A stretch of 64,000 bases of DNA from Amblyornis subalaris (taxonomy: Eukaryota > Chordata > Aves > Passeriformes > Ptilonorhynchidae), in NCBI GenBank assembly GCA_018881555.1, contig JACAXG010000002.1, positions 22,209,183 through 22,273,182 on the forward strand, written 5' to 3'. Below the pieces are notes generated by a model that saw only the letters and a program-made list of their open reading frames with translations, had not been told where the DNA came from and ran no database searches. Each line of letters opens with the position of its first letter. The first letter of the stretch is position 1. Positions 13,501 to 25,079 of the stretch are shown piece by piece. The position numbers and the translations under genes are program-made.

Positions 13501-15993
13501 CTGAGAGGAGATTTGGCTTTATTTGGCCCTTAGAAACAGAAAGTGTAAGTTTCTTCCAGGTCACTTCTCTGAACCTCCTTTTTTCCTTGTCTGTGCAGCA
13601 TAGGAGACTAGCTACATCTAGAAATGGTGTCCACCCAGCTCCTCCCTTTCCCATCTTTCTAATAACTATGGAAGAAAAGTTACTGTACACAATCATTTTG
13701 TTTGGAAGTATTTTTTTCAAGCTAATAATCTGGTTCTTTGCCGTATAGTTGACTGCTTTGAGAGATTTTGTCTAACTACGTAAGTGGTTCTGTTTTTTAA
13801 AAAAAGGTTGCAATTTATTCCTTTACATTGTGATTACAAAATTAGGTTTGTGGCAGTAATACATAGTATGGATACGATTAAATTTTTTTGTTGCCTTGTG
13901 TGAGTTCAGCTACACCGCTGAAAGACTGGGTTATGTACTTCAGCGTACAAAAAAGGGGATAACCTCTATTGGTGTAATTGCATCCACAGCTGAGAAATTT
14001 TGCAAGTTGAACCCAGCACAAAGAATGTACGTGGACCGCACTGCACTTGACCTTGAAATTTCAAGCCATATTCTCATGTTATAAGAAATATAACTGGAGA
14101 AAAAGGTCTAAATGTCAGCAAGAAAAAGGACTTTAACAAATGAAACCATACATAAAATTTGTTGCTGTGTTATTTCATGGTTGAGGCATTACTCTTTCTT
14201 CCTGCCTTTCTGTCAGCTGGCCTGATATACTTTTGCGCTGATTAATTGTGGTACCCTTTTGGATCAGACAGGCATTGCTGGTGGAGGGTTGCTAGGATGT
14301 GTGGCAAAGGAAATTTGCAGTTCCTGTCTGAACTTTTAGGTTGTATGGTATAAGATGGAGAAAAAGTCATCTCACTAGGGCTGCTGCAGACTGATCTGGC
14401 AAAATATAATTTTTTGTCTGTCAGGGGATATGGCTGTGCTGGTTTTCAATTGCATTGCTCTGAGGACTGGATGGGAAATGTCTGCAAGGAGTGACGGGAA
14501 ATGTAGGAAATGTTTTGAGTTGTCTCCTATATCCTGAACACGTGTGGAACTCTTGAAAGTTTAAGGTTTGGAGGGAATTTTTTTTAATGTATGTATATGT
14601 TTTTCAATTCAGAGCTGCTTCAATCTTTGTTTCATGCTCTCAATAAACACCCTTGAATATCTTTTGGTTGCTTCCCACAGTAGACAGTCTTGCCATCGAT
14701 AGAAGAGGGTTTCATTCATTTTTTGTTTTCTCATTTTGCTTGATTTAAGGTTCATAGCTAAGCTGTTTCCAGCATCCATGGGCGCAAGTCTGTCAGAAGT
14801 CCAAGGTTTTTTTATTCCACTTTACTTAAGTCCTTACACACTCAGCAGTTAACTAACANTGCAGTAGGTATCCTGGGAGCATTGGTCACTGTGGAGTTTG
14901 CTCTTCTGTCTCAGTGGGAGAACTGTGTTGTGGTCCTAAACCATTCACAAAAACCTGGCGCTTAGGTCAGAACTCAGACCAGGCTGGTGNTGTGTATATC
15001 TGATTTCCAGGGGAAATTCTTGTCCTTATTCCTTATCGATATTGTAGCTATCATCTTATAGTCTGTGCTCTGTGGACCCCATAAAATTTGTGGGCAGTCT
15101 TGCATGGCTTGCCACCTTTCCAAGTGCACTGATAGGACTTATAAAAGTCTTTGGTTCTATTGTAGGAATGCATGTTTATGGTGAGTGGCAGAGGGACATT
15201 TGGAGAGTGGGTTGCAATTTGACATCTATACCAACAACTAAGCTGCTAGATAATTATCGCTTGTATTCTGCAATGATTTCTACTTCCTAGGGTTCTGTCA
15301 NAGGGCAAGGGCTGTCTTTGGGTTTAGTCAAGAAGAATTAAAGGGGATCTGGGCTGCGCTGTGAGGAAGAATCCTACACAAAGCAAATGATCCATTAGAC
15401 AAAGGAATAGCTCAGGGCACCCTTCGCTTTACAGCGAAGCATCCTGATTTGGCCCCAAAAATATTTTTATTTGTTTTTATAATTTAATTTTAAAAAATGC
15501 ACAGTGGCTAATTTCTTCAGTGCCTTGGGGATTCTGATATAAAAATGTTAATTCTGAAAAATGAAAAATATGAAGCAAGACTTTACCCCGTTTGTTGAAT
15601 GGGACTGTACATCCAGTAAAACATCACTGCCCATTCCCCTCCTCAGATTTCTAACTGTACATGTAGACACTTTCTTTCTTCAGCCTTCTCCAGCCTCTGA
15701 GGAGCTGGACAGTCAAGTCCAGTACAGTCAATTGANTGGAAAGAGTGCAACTTAAATTGGAGGGAAAAGATTTTTTTTCTCCTTGCACCAGCTTTCCCAG
15801 AACATGGTTATGGTGTGTGTCTCTTTGCCAATTTAAGGGCACTGGTGTTAACTCTGGCACTTTGAGAAAATAAATCAGCTCATTTTATTCTGTTAATTCA
15901 TTTTGTTTTATTCCTAATGACACAAGTACAAAAACCCTTCAATGAATGGGCAGCTATTAATGGGTACAGTTCTGGCCATTTGGAAAAAAACTC
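7600..15993. other. Intronic sequence without a gene
   Basis: Mostly AT-rich unique sequence with scattered A or T homopolymers (10008-10018, 12286-12296) and one TG/TA tract at 8638-8686. A stretch at 10.56-11.02 kb has more CpG than its surroundings. I recognise no exon, RNA gene or transposon here. Confidence 0.55.
8638..8686. repeat. (TG)n/(TA)n microsatellite
   Basis: An interrupted TG and TA alternating tract, starting just after a run of G around 8628-8634. Confidence 0.8.
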
Positions 15994-16185
15994 CACAGAA
16001 TCACAGAATTAACTAGGTTGGAAAGACCTTTGAGATCATTGAGTCCAACCTATGACCTAACACCACCTTGCCAACTAGACTGTGGCACTAAGTGCCACAT
16101 CCAGTCTTTCCTTAAACACTTCCAGGGATGGTGACTCCACCACCTCCCTGGGCAGCCCAATGGGTAAAGGCTTTCTGTATTCTTG
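15994..16185 (-). mobile_element. CR1 LINE, 3' end, reverse orientation
   Basis: The left edge carries the inverted CR1 tail (CACAGAATCACAGAATT). It is followed by the inverted blocks 'ggttggaaagacctttgaga' and 'cattgagtccaacc', then 'cacttccagggatggtgact' and 'ccacctccctgggcagcc'. Similarity fades near 16180. It is 5'-truncated and lies antisense to SLC35F1. Confidence 0.92.
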
Positions 16186-19100
16186 CAAGACTGGGTCACA
16201 GACAATGTTAAGTTGGGCCAAACCATTGAAATAAATTATTGTGATTAAGACAGGGATGGAAAAAGTGTAAATATCAATGTGGGGAAATGTGATGCATTGA
16301 AATGAGTCACATAAAAGCAAATATTTAACAAAAAGAGTGGGAAGTGTCACTCTGTTCAAAAGCATCTCTAAGTCATCATACACAATGCAAATTTGGAGGA
16401 AATATTTGCTGTTTTGTCATGAAAAACATTTGGGCTGTTTACAAATACAAGTGGGGAACCACAGGCTTTGTACATGGTAAACTAGGTGGTAAATCTTTGC
16501 AAATTCATGTGTAGGAATAGCTTCTTCCTGCATTTTTTTTTTGTTCTACTAGACCTAGAGAAGCTAGAACAGGATGATTGATCTGCCAGTCATTTAGGAC
16601 TTTGTGGTCATTAGGGAAGGTGGAAGTTGAGCAGTCCTAGGAGAAAACAGTGGCTTAAAGTAACTTTTGCAGCACCAAAGACACTGGTTGGAGGGGGGAA
16701 CACGTGCACAACAAACTTCTGTAAGACAGCATCCCTCTGCAGGTAGCAAGGAGCATAGAAAACCTTGGTGGATAAAGGAGTGTATAGAAGATATATTTAA
16801 TATTTTAGGGAGAGTGTTTTAAGATAAGGAGTGTGATTTGTGAAGAAAGAAGAGGTAATGTGAGTAAAGCAAAAGGCAAGTAAGATGTCTATGGAGAAAA
16901 TCTATTTTTATGAATAACGTAGATAAGATGTGGAAATTAGAAAGGCTACAAGGCCACAGAAATCACATTTTGAGAGAGGGCTAAATGGAAGCAGATGCCA
17001 TGTGAGCAGTGGAGGCGGGGAAGGATAGATTTTAGACATACAGGAATAAGTAGTAAAAATAAGACATAGGTAGGGATGTGTGGAGCAACTGAAACTGCAG
17101 TGGCTGAGGAGGTTGGAACCAGCTTTCCTGGGAAAGGATGAGGAGGTAAAAAGCGGGTATCTGCATCCTTGTGGAGCAGAGCACCCTGGTCTGACTGTGT
17201 GGGGGAGGTTGTGCACATGCTTTCCAAGCTGTGCCTCCTCTTGAGAGATGCAAGACTTGTTTCCTCGGGTTGTTGGGCCAGCTCTTCCTGCACTTTATGG
17301 AAGGGAAGAGAAAAGAAAAGAAAAATATTTTCTCCCTTTATATAACAAATACTGTTAGATTATGCATGACACAACATAGGTAACGTGGATATCTGAAATA
17401 CCTTCAAACTCATTAGATTAAACACAGAAGAAATGTAAAACATATGCCATGTGCATTTCAGAAGAAGTCAAAACACTTTTCCTGCTTTTTCTTGCTGTCT
17501 GGCTTTTCTGTATTGTGCTGAGAACAGACTGGTCTGCCCGTTAGTGGTAGGGAGTACTGCAGCAAAGCCAGTGTGGTTCATCACAGCACGCTGCTCTTGA
17601 CTGCTTGTGCAGTTGCACGAGAGTAAATGTGCTGGGTTTTTGACACCAGGTGTGTTGACGTTGGAGCCCAGCTCCAGTTAGAAAGTTTCCACTTTGTAGC
17701 GAGTTGACGTTACAGAGACAGAAAATATACCCTTTGACGCGGAAAAGTAACTGATGTCTTATTTAAGCCCTTTCTTTCAAACACCACCAGAAAAGGTTTC
17801 ATTCCACTAACTGAAATACAATCAGTCAGATTAGATCTGGCACAGTGTCCAGAAGATATTTACTCTCTAAGGATATTTGTCATTAGCACCAATAGTCATT
17901 TGGATTCTCCATCAGATCATACAATGGGCCACTGAACATTAGTTTCAGCAATATAGTAATAATAGAGAAATAACTGCTTAAACCACAATTAGGTGGGAAT
18001 GTAATCCTCCCTTCATGAAAAATTTAGCCATTAATTTTATGCTGATATCTTTTTAACATTATTAAACTGTACACTGGAGACAGTGGTCCCATAAAACACA
18101 TTTTTCCTATAGGAGCTGTGTGACTTAGATGACTGCAGCCCAGTGTGCATTAGGAAGAGTAATGAAAATGTTAAGATGACTAATGCTGTAATTAGGTGTT
18201 CAAAGAGCACTGGCAGGCGAATGCCAGCTAACAGAGTATATGTGTTTGTGTGTGTGCACGTACATCTATAACACATATTCATTTGTATATTTGCTGGGTT
18301 GTGTGAAGCCTCTAAAGTCTAATTAGGAGATTTTCTAATGTAATATTGTAATCTCTTTGAGTATGTACTAGCATATTGTGGTGAACTGGGGCCTATATAC
18401 AACATGCATTTCTTCTTTACACAGCAACATACTTAGCCAGAAGAAAACAGCTGTGTTGCCTTTTGCAGGGCAGAAGCTAAATTGTTCTACAACNTATATA
18501 ATTTTGATGGAATTTAATTAATGTTTTTTTGTCTGACTGAATGTACTGTTATGAGTCTTGGTAGATTATTTGAAAAGATGACTTCTAGTTCACTTTTGGC
18601 CCATGTGAATAAAACAGGTAGAGATACATGTCTGCATTGTCCTGAGTTCAAAAGAACACTGACAGATGACATCTAGGATTTCTAAAGCTCTCGGTTGGAT
18701 TTCACTGATGTCATCAGGTGTCAGGTTTTCTATGTGGTATGGTGGAGGTTTTTTTTAGGTTGTCAGTCCTTGTCTTTCCTTTCTTTTAAGTGAAATGGTT
18801 ATNCAAAAACCCTCTTCAAGGTCAGGAGCCTAGAAGGCTTGCTCTTCAGGTGTGTTCACTTAAATGATGACAGGGAACAAAAAGCNAGAGACGTCTATAG
18901 GGATACTAAAAAAGAGAAGACCACAGTACAGCCAGTCCTTAGAGAAGTAACTCTAGGCTCTAAAATGGATCAATCAGCAAATAAAATTACAGTGAATGAT
19001 GGAATTGTCAAAACTGTTCTTGCAGTACCTCAAAAGTCTTGTTGAAACTGTGGGCATTGCAGGCTGTAGCATGGAAAATTGGTCTCTTTCAGAAGTGTTT

Positions 19101-19217
19101 TTGTGAAGTAGTATTACATTGCCCTGTGATCTGGCCACCAGAAATGTCCCGTCTGAGAAGACTGTGCTTTTCTTCTGAGTCTCACTCATGCTTGGGATGG
19201 TATTTATGTTGCAGACT
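16186..19217. other. Intronic sequence without a gene
   Basis: The part at 16.6-17.3 kb is purine-rich on the + strand and ends in a short AAAAG pentamer tract (17309-17325). The part at 17.78-18.38 kb is AT-rich, homeodomain-like and without repeats. A short TG tract lies at 18241-18265. No exon or RNA gene is seen. Confidence 0.55.
17309..17325. repeat. (AAAAG)n short tandem repeat
   Basis: About three units of an A-rich pentamer at the edge of a purine-rich stretch. Confidence 0.65.
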
Positions 19218-19668
19218 TGTCATGGTTGAGGAATGGTACTCCCCAATTTAGTGCTTCCACCAAGACTCTCCAAACCATGTGCTGCTCACTCACTCCCCTG
19301 TTTGCTCTCCTCTTCCCCCTGCAACAAGATGGGGAGGAGAATTGGAGGCACAAAAGGTAAAGGTCACAGACTGAGATAAGAACAATTTACTAAAAACAGC
19401 AACGAGATAAGAAAACAAACAGTAATAGCAACAATACTAATGACAGAGGGTACAAGAAATGAACGATTTACATGGAAAGCCCCTGGCAACAGACAACACT
19501 GGATGGCTCCCTCCACCACACTTACTCGACTGAAAGGAACCCCTTCTCCCTCAAGGAGAGTCGCTTTCCCCTCCCCCAGGCAACGACTTGAGGTGATATA
19601 GAATAACCTGGCCATGCCTGCTCCTGGCTACTGCAAAAATTAACCCTGTCCTGGTCACAACCAGGACA
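19218..19668 (-). mobile_element. Solo LTR of an endogenous retrovirus (ERVL-like), reverse orientation
   Basis: The element is 451 bases long, with inverted ends TGTCATGGTT on the left and AACCAGGACA on the right: TGTC...GACA, eight of ten end bases complementary. Inner landmarks match a common bird LTR type. These are a CTCACTCACTCCCC block near the left end, 'ctgagataagaacaatttac' in the first third, 'gaggtgatatagaataacct' near the right end and 'aaaattaaccctgtcc' just inside the right terminus. No internal retroviral genes and no second LTR flank it, so it is a solo LTR left by recombination. The flanking bases (GACT and AGGAT) do not form a clean target duplication, which suggests age. 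The class is inferred from similarity in memory and could be ERVK rather than ERVL. Confidence 0.83.
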
Positions 19669-20964
19669 AGGATCTAAATGCAAATATTAGAAGGTGATCC
19701 TGAGCCTGCATGTCCATATGGATCATGCATGGTAATTCCCATGCCCTTGATGGACTAGAGAATTTGAAGAAACCAAAGTAGGATAAACCAGAGACCTGCT
19801 GGAGGGAGCTATCAGAGTCTGTGCTGGTTTTTAATCTGATTAATTGATCCTGGCTTTTCTGGTCCTAACTGAACTGTTAGAAGGTGAGCCAGGTTTGAAA
19901 CAGCACAGAAGTGCTTGCAGCATTTTCTGGTGGTTGCTCTGTGGTTGAAATGGTGATCGAGAAGAAGGTGGGAGGCTCTTCAGTTTGGCCTGGGCTCCAG
20001 ATAATTTCCATGCCTAAAATGCATTACAGCCTATAATCAAAGGTATATACAAAGTCTACCAGCTGGCCTTTGTAGCAATTTTTTGAAGTGTGGCTGATGT
20101 GCTGTTGTCAGCACTTGGATGAGGAATGTTGACTGAAATCATTGCAGTGCAGTAAAACACGGAGTAACACTTCTGTAAGAGCTGGTTGCGCTACAAAAGG
20201 CACTGAATCATGTCAGATATTTAGAGCAGCACTGATACACTGCCATTGGAAATCCTGANTTGAATTGATTTTGAGCTCTGGAATGTAAGGTGAGAGTGGT
20301 TTGTGTTTGAAATTGTAGATTTTACAAGAGGGCTCAAAGAAATGACCCACTAAATGTGTCGCTCTGGTTTTGGGTAGTAAAACTCATAATTTGGATGCTG
20401 GTGTTAGAAATACTGCTGAATAAGAAAATCCTTATTGTTCTAGTAACTCCTCTTTCTCTCTCTCTCTGTTTTGTATTTGCCTACAGGCTTTCCCAGTTTT
20501 CTTTGCCTTCTTTCTTCTACAGATTTACAGAATACTACATGCATTCCCGCAGGCTGCTTTGTATTTTTTTCCACAATTCCCTGTTCAGCAGCAAGGGCTG
20601 TTTACGGCCTGAATGTCAGATGGGTATGCACACACAGTTTACCTACAAGCAAAGAGCAAGAGATAGCTTTCATGGAGTGACACTTGTGTGTATAGACTAT
20701 GTGGGAGAGTTTATATAAATCTCGTTTACAAAATTATTTAGCTGGCAGCAAGCGATATCTGGTAAACCTGCAACAGCAATGCTTGACACCAGCTCTGCAA
20801 AATATGCTAATTCATAAAATAAACAAATATCATCCAGGTAAAAGCTTTAATAATCATCAGAAAAAAATACCAATTACACAGTACTTATTCCAGAGTGCAA
20901 ATGTAAGTCTTATTGTGACAATGTGGAGACTGTGGCCCTTTGCTAAAAGGAAGTCACTGAGAGT
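19669..20964. other. Intronic sequence without a gene
   Basis: Unique sequence with a short TC tract at 20454-20468. A 120-codon open frame at 20356-20718 is hydrophobic and low in information; I do not support it as a gene. Confidence 0.55.
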
Positions 20965-21329
20965 GCTCAAAGAAGGGTAACAAAGCTAGTGAGNGGTCTG
21001 GAGCACTGGTCTTAGGAGCAGCTGAGGGAGCTGGGGTTGTTTAGTCTGAAGAAAAGGAGAACCTTATCACTCTCTACAGCTACCTGAAAGGAGATTCAGG
21101 TTGCACCAGGGAAAGTTTAGACTGGATATTAGGAAAGATTTCTTCATGGAAAGAGTTGTCAAGCATTGGAACAGGCTGCTCGGGGAAGTGTACCTCCCTG
21201 AAGATATTTAAAAAACATGTAGATGAGGAGCTTAGGGACATGGTTTAGTGGTGGACTTGGCAGTGCTGAATTAAGGTTAGACTTGATGATATTAAAGATC
21301 TCTTCCAACCTAAATGATTCTGTGATTCC
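20965..21329 (+). mobile_element. CR1 LINE, 5'-truncated, with an internal deletion
   Basis: It starts near AGAAGGGTAACAAAGCTAGT, continues through 'gctgagggagctggggttgt', 'gactggatattaggaaagat' and 'cattggaacaggctgctcgg', and ends AATGATTCTGTGATTCC. About 60-80 bases of the usual CR1 sequence are missing near 21095, judged against the CR1 pattern I know. Orientation is the same as SLC35F1. Confidence 0.93.
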
Positions 21330-21446
21330 ATTTAGCCCTAATGGAAGTTGTTGCACGTCCCAGGCAGGTGTGGGCTGGAAAGTAAGGACTCTGTGGTCCT
21401 GCAGCTGTGCCTGTCCTGGCTCTTCTCGCTGTTGGGCTGCACGAGC

Positions 21447-21492
21447 CTGTGTCCCAACACAGCCAGCTTCTGTGTCCTGACACAGCCAGCTT
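21447..21492. repeat. 23-bp direct tandem duplication (two copies)
   Basis: Two adjacent copies, at 21447-21469 and 21470-21492, differ at two positions (CCCAA against CCTGA). Each ends ACACAGCCAGCTT. Confidence 0.9.
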
Positions 21493-22344
21493 GGCTCCAG
21501 CACACGAGGCTCGTTCACCCACCTGCAGCCCAGTCCTGGGTCCTGTGGCTGCCCAGGTCTAAGCTAACATGGATGGCTGTGTTACATTATTCNGTCAGCC
21601 TTTGGAAGCCTGTGGGACCAGCCTTCTTTCCGCTATGGAGACCTACCCAGTGGCTGCCCAAGAGAGGGTAAACTTTAAANCTCACACAGCAAAGAAAATT
21701 GAGACTTTTCAACTAGCAAGCAGAAATAAAAAAGAACAAAAACAGAACTGCAGACAACCATGGCCACAAAAGTACGTCTTAAAAACTCACTATTTGGGCA
21801 AGAAAGGGCTGACTCAAGTACTTATCATTGCTGAATCTTTTTTAACATAGCTTTAAGTTTGACAGACCTTGTGGTTAATTGATTTAGACCTCAAGGAAGA
21901 CCTCAATTTAGGCTGTGGTANTTTCCTATTTCATACAGCTTAGCCTAGAGATGAAACCTGCTTCTGTCAGAGTCCTTAATTTCATTTGCTGGGCTCCTGA
22001 AAGACAGTAAAATGTGCTGTAGAAACAGAATTTGCAAATGAGCTCGCTTGGCAGAGCAAATATAAAAAACCCTTGCAGGTGTGCAAATGCTCACAGCTGA
22101 TGCTGGACTGCTGCCCTATTTCTTGGCACTGAGGTAATGCACAGCCGTGTTTTCTGGACTGTCCCCAAGCCAAGAGGTTAGATTGTGTTGGGAGGGGGAA
22201 AGTAGAAGGCAGGGTTTGACATTTGTAAAGCTGTGCCTCCTTCAGCCAGGGCTCTCCCGTTCTTGCTGCAGGAGATGCAAGGGAATGGTACCTGCCCTCA
22301 AAGTAGCTCTTCCTTATCCCAGACCGTACAGCTGCTTTGAAATT

Positions 22345-22390
22345 GGGAGGTTGGGTTGGGGAAGGGGAGCAGGGAGGTGGGGTTGTGGGG
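22345..22390 (+). other. Predicted G-quadruplex cluster
   Basis: Seven G-tracts of three or four G lie within 46 bases, at 22345-47, 22353-55, 22358-61, 22364-67, 22372-74, 22379-82 and 22387-90. The loops are two to five bases long. The G-rich strand is the sense strand of SLC35F1, so both the DNA and the nascent pre-mRNA could fold. Confidence 0.85.
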
Positions 22391-22419
22391 TGTCTCTCAA
22401 TCTGAGGACACCATCGTCT

Positions 22420-22530
22420 GCTGCCCTTAAACCCCTCTTAAAAACCTTGAGTGATGCAGATTCTCTAGCCTTCCTAGGAAATTTCTNGCGATGCCTCTTC
22501 TTCCTCATCACCAGAAAGTTTTGCTGTTGA
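22420..22530 (-). mobile_element. Old CR1/L3-like LINE fragment, reverse orientation
   Basis: The + strand resembles the inverted 3' part of ancient CR1 elements: CCCCTCTTAAAAACCTTGAG, GATGCAGATTCTCTAGCC, CTTCCTAGGAAATTTCT, then a run toward AGAAAGTTTT. It is strongly diverged, so this is a pattern match by eye. Confidence 0.5.
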
Positions 22531-25063
22531 AGGAACGTGGAGGTGTGCCCAGAGGCAAGAGGATGCCTGGCTGTGAGACCTGTGGAGGTAGTTCCTGGAA
22601 AGATGTCTAGGAGTTTGAGCAGACAATAGGAGGTTGAGAAACTGAGATTGGCTGTAGGAACCTCTATGCAGTGTCAAATTTATTTGTGATTAGCTGGTTA
22701 CATCGCTGTTGCCACTACTGTGACCATTATGNTCCATCCGCTCTGCTCTGCCTCCGTGCTGATCTGTCATCTGTATCTGCCTTCAACAGTGGCAGAGGGA
22801 GAGAGGCAGAAATCTGCTCGCTGGGACTTCAGTCTGGTGGTGAATGCAAGTGGCTGCTGCTGCAGTCCATGCACTGTCAGCCTTGCATACCCAACCCATG
22901 GCAAAGTCATGCTGTAGTCTCTGTAGCCCGGTTTGCCATCTGTAAAACAAAGGTAGCCCTGCCCTGAGTGACGGGAGTTTTGCTAGACTAAGTCTGTCAA
23001 ACTTCCAAGCTAGTGGTAATGAGTAGCCTCTTGATAGGTAGAGTGTGGCTGCCAGAGGAAAGGCAGCGGCTCTTTGGCTGCTAAAAACAATCAGTGCAGT
23101 GGCACCTAGTGCACAGTGGGCAGAATTACAGATGTCCAGCGGCCCCCCCGGCTCAGCTGGGTGTCACTGAGGAAGGACTGCGGGCTGCCTTTCAGGCAAT
23201 CTCCGGAGCTGGGAGCCTATTTATTCCTCTCCTTCTCTGCTTTCCTGAGTGGAGCAGGGAACCTCAAGTTACAGGGCAGCTTGGAACACCACAACCTTCT
23301 GTTGTCTTTTGCCCATGAGCACTCAGTCATCCAAATGCAAGATTCTGGCACGGGAAAAAAAGCCAAACAAAGACTATTCTGGTTCAGGCATTCATAGAGG
23401 AGAGTGGGCATTATCAGTGTTCCTGGTGGTGGGAGCTGCTGATAGGCCAAAGAAGTTGTAGGTGTTTTAGCTAACAGGGGATAAGTGTCCAGGCACCAGA
23501 ATCTCAGTTGCAGCAGCAGCACATACTTACCTCTGTCCCTCCTTGAAATGAAATGCATTNGGTACCAAACAGGGATGTCGCAGAATCTGGCTTGAGTCTG
23601 GATGCAAAATCCAGTGCAATGCCCCATTCTGCTTTTCATTTTCACATACAAGAAACAAAATCAGCATGTGAAATGGCAAATAACAACTGAGCAGGCCTGG
23701 GTCAGCACTCTTGACCTAGGGGAGACTAAAAAGGACAGTGGTGCAAAAAGAAAATTTGAGGGGTCACTATTAGGTACAAGTGAAAGTCAGTTTCCATTTG
23801 AGGTTTTGCTTCTTGCATGGTGAAGTAATCCTGGCAATGTGCTTATATATGTAGAGACCTTTTATGCTCATTTTGAGCAGCAAAAATGTACATGCATACA
23901 TGTGCACACATATATGCAGTGTTGNGTGTATGCTGTGTTGCATTTTCATAGCAAACCAAGTACAGGTTGTATCTTATTAGTATCAAGAACTTTTTTGTTG
24001 TTGGAAGGTTTTTCATAAATAAAATTTATCTGAATGTTCTAGATAAACAGAAATTTGAAAGAAAAAGTTTGCCATAGAATAAATACATTTATATCAACAG
24101 AAGACTTAATTTTACTCCACTGAAGTCAATGATAATCCTTCCATTGTAGTGGTCTGAGCAGGATTGACCCTAGAAACCTTCAGTTTCCAAATGATCTCTC
24201 ATTAATGACAATGGGTCAAGAAAATCCTCTTATGGAAGTACTGGAAACTCTTGGATTTTGCTCTAAAGAAATGGGAGTTGAAGTTCCCTCCTAGCAGCAT
24301 GGAAAATCAACCACATCCTTATTCATTTTCCTTTCCTGTGTATTCGCACACATGTACAGCTTGTAGGTATTGGCTGAAGCCTTCATATCCCATTGATTCT
24401 GGGTCTGAAGACTCAAGATTCTTAAGCATGCAAATCAGAGCTCCCTAACACTGAAGAGGAAGGGAATAATAAGTTTGTCAAAAATTTAGCTTCATGTGTC
24501 ACAAACCAGTTCATCAATTTTATTGGAATAATCTGCTAGATAATTTTATTTTAGAAATTTAATTCTTTCCTTACCCTCCATGATGAGACTTGACCAAATG
24601 CTTCTTAGTTTCAAAATACTGCTTTACCTATGAAGCTGCTAAACATTTCTGACCCTTTCACACTGTTCCTAATAATCCATTTTTCGACCACCCCAGTGTA
24701 CATGGCCTTCCTTCCTTTCTGACAGGAGTAAAAAAATGGAGCCCAAACTGAATATAGCTTTAAAAGTGTTATTTCCCTGGGCTGTAATATCTAGTTAAGA
24801 ATCTATTGTCTCCAGACAGAGAACTCAGAGAATCTAAAGATTACCCACATCTGTTTCTCTGTACACATCTCATTCATCTGATCATGGGTGATCCATGGGA
24901 GAATTTCTTCTAGATGAAGGGAGGGGGTATATGGTGGGTGCTTTGGGAAGTGCCTCTTCATCCTGTCTGGGTAAGATGTACTTGAAGGCATGCTTTTCTT
25001 CTGGAAGCAGAGGAGATAAGACCTAGTTTATTTTCTTTGTTTGTCTTGTATTACAGGGTTATT
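22531..25063. other. Intronic sequence without a gene
   Basis: Moderately GC-rich to 23.5 kb, then AT-rich. A TG/CA-alternating patch lies at 23887-23922. Open frames at 23.1-23.65 kb overlap on both strands and are unsupported. Confidence 0.55.
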
Positions 25064-25079
25064 AAAAAAAAAAAAAAAA
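25064..25079. repeat. Poly(A) run, 16 A
   Basis: Sixteen consecutive A after GGGTTATT. No source gene or LINE body is recognised upstream. Confidence 0.85.

Larger units (their letters stand above)
21330..22419. other. Intronic sequence without a gene (tandem duplication and G-rich tract)
   Basis: The first 230 bases are GC-rich and contain a 23-base tandem duplication. The end holds a G-quadruplex-like cluster. Overlapping open frames on both strands are by-products of GC content and have no recognisable domain. Confidence 0.55.
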
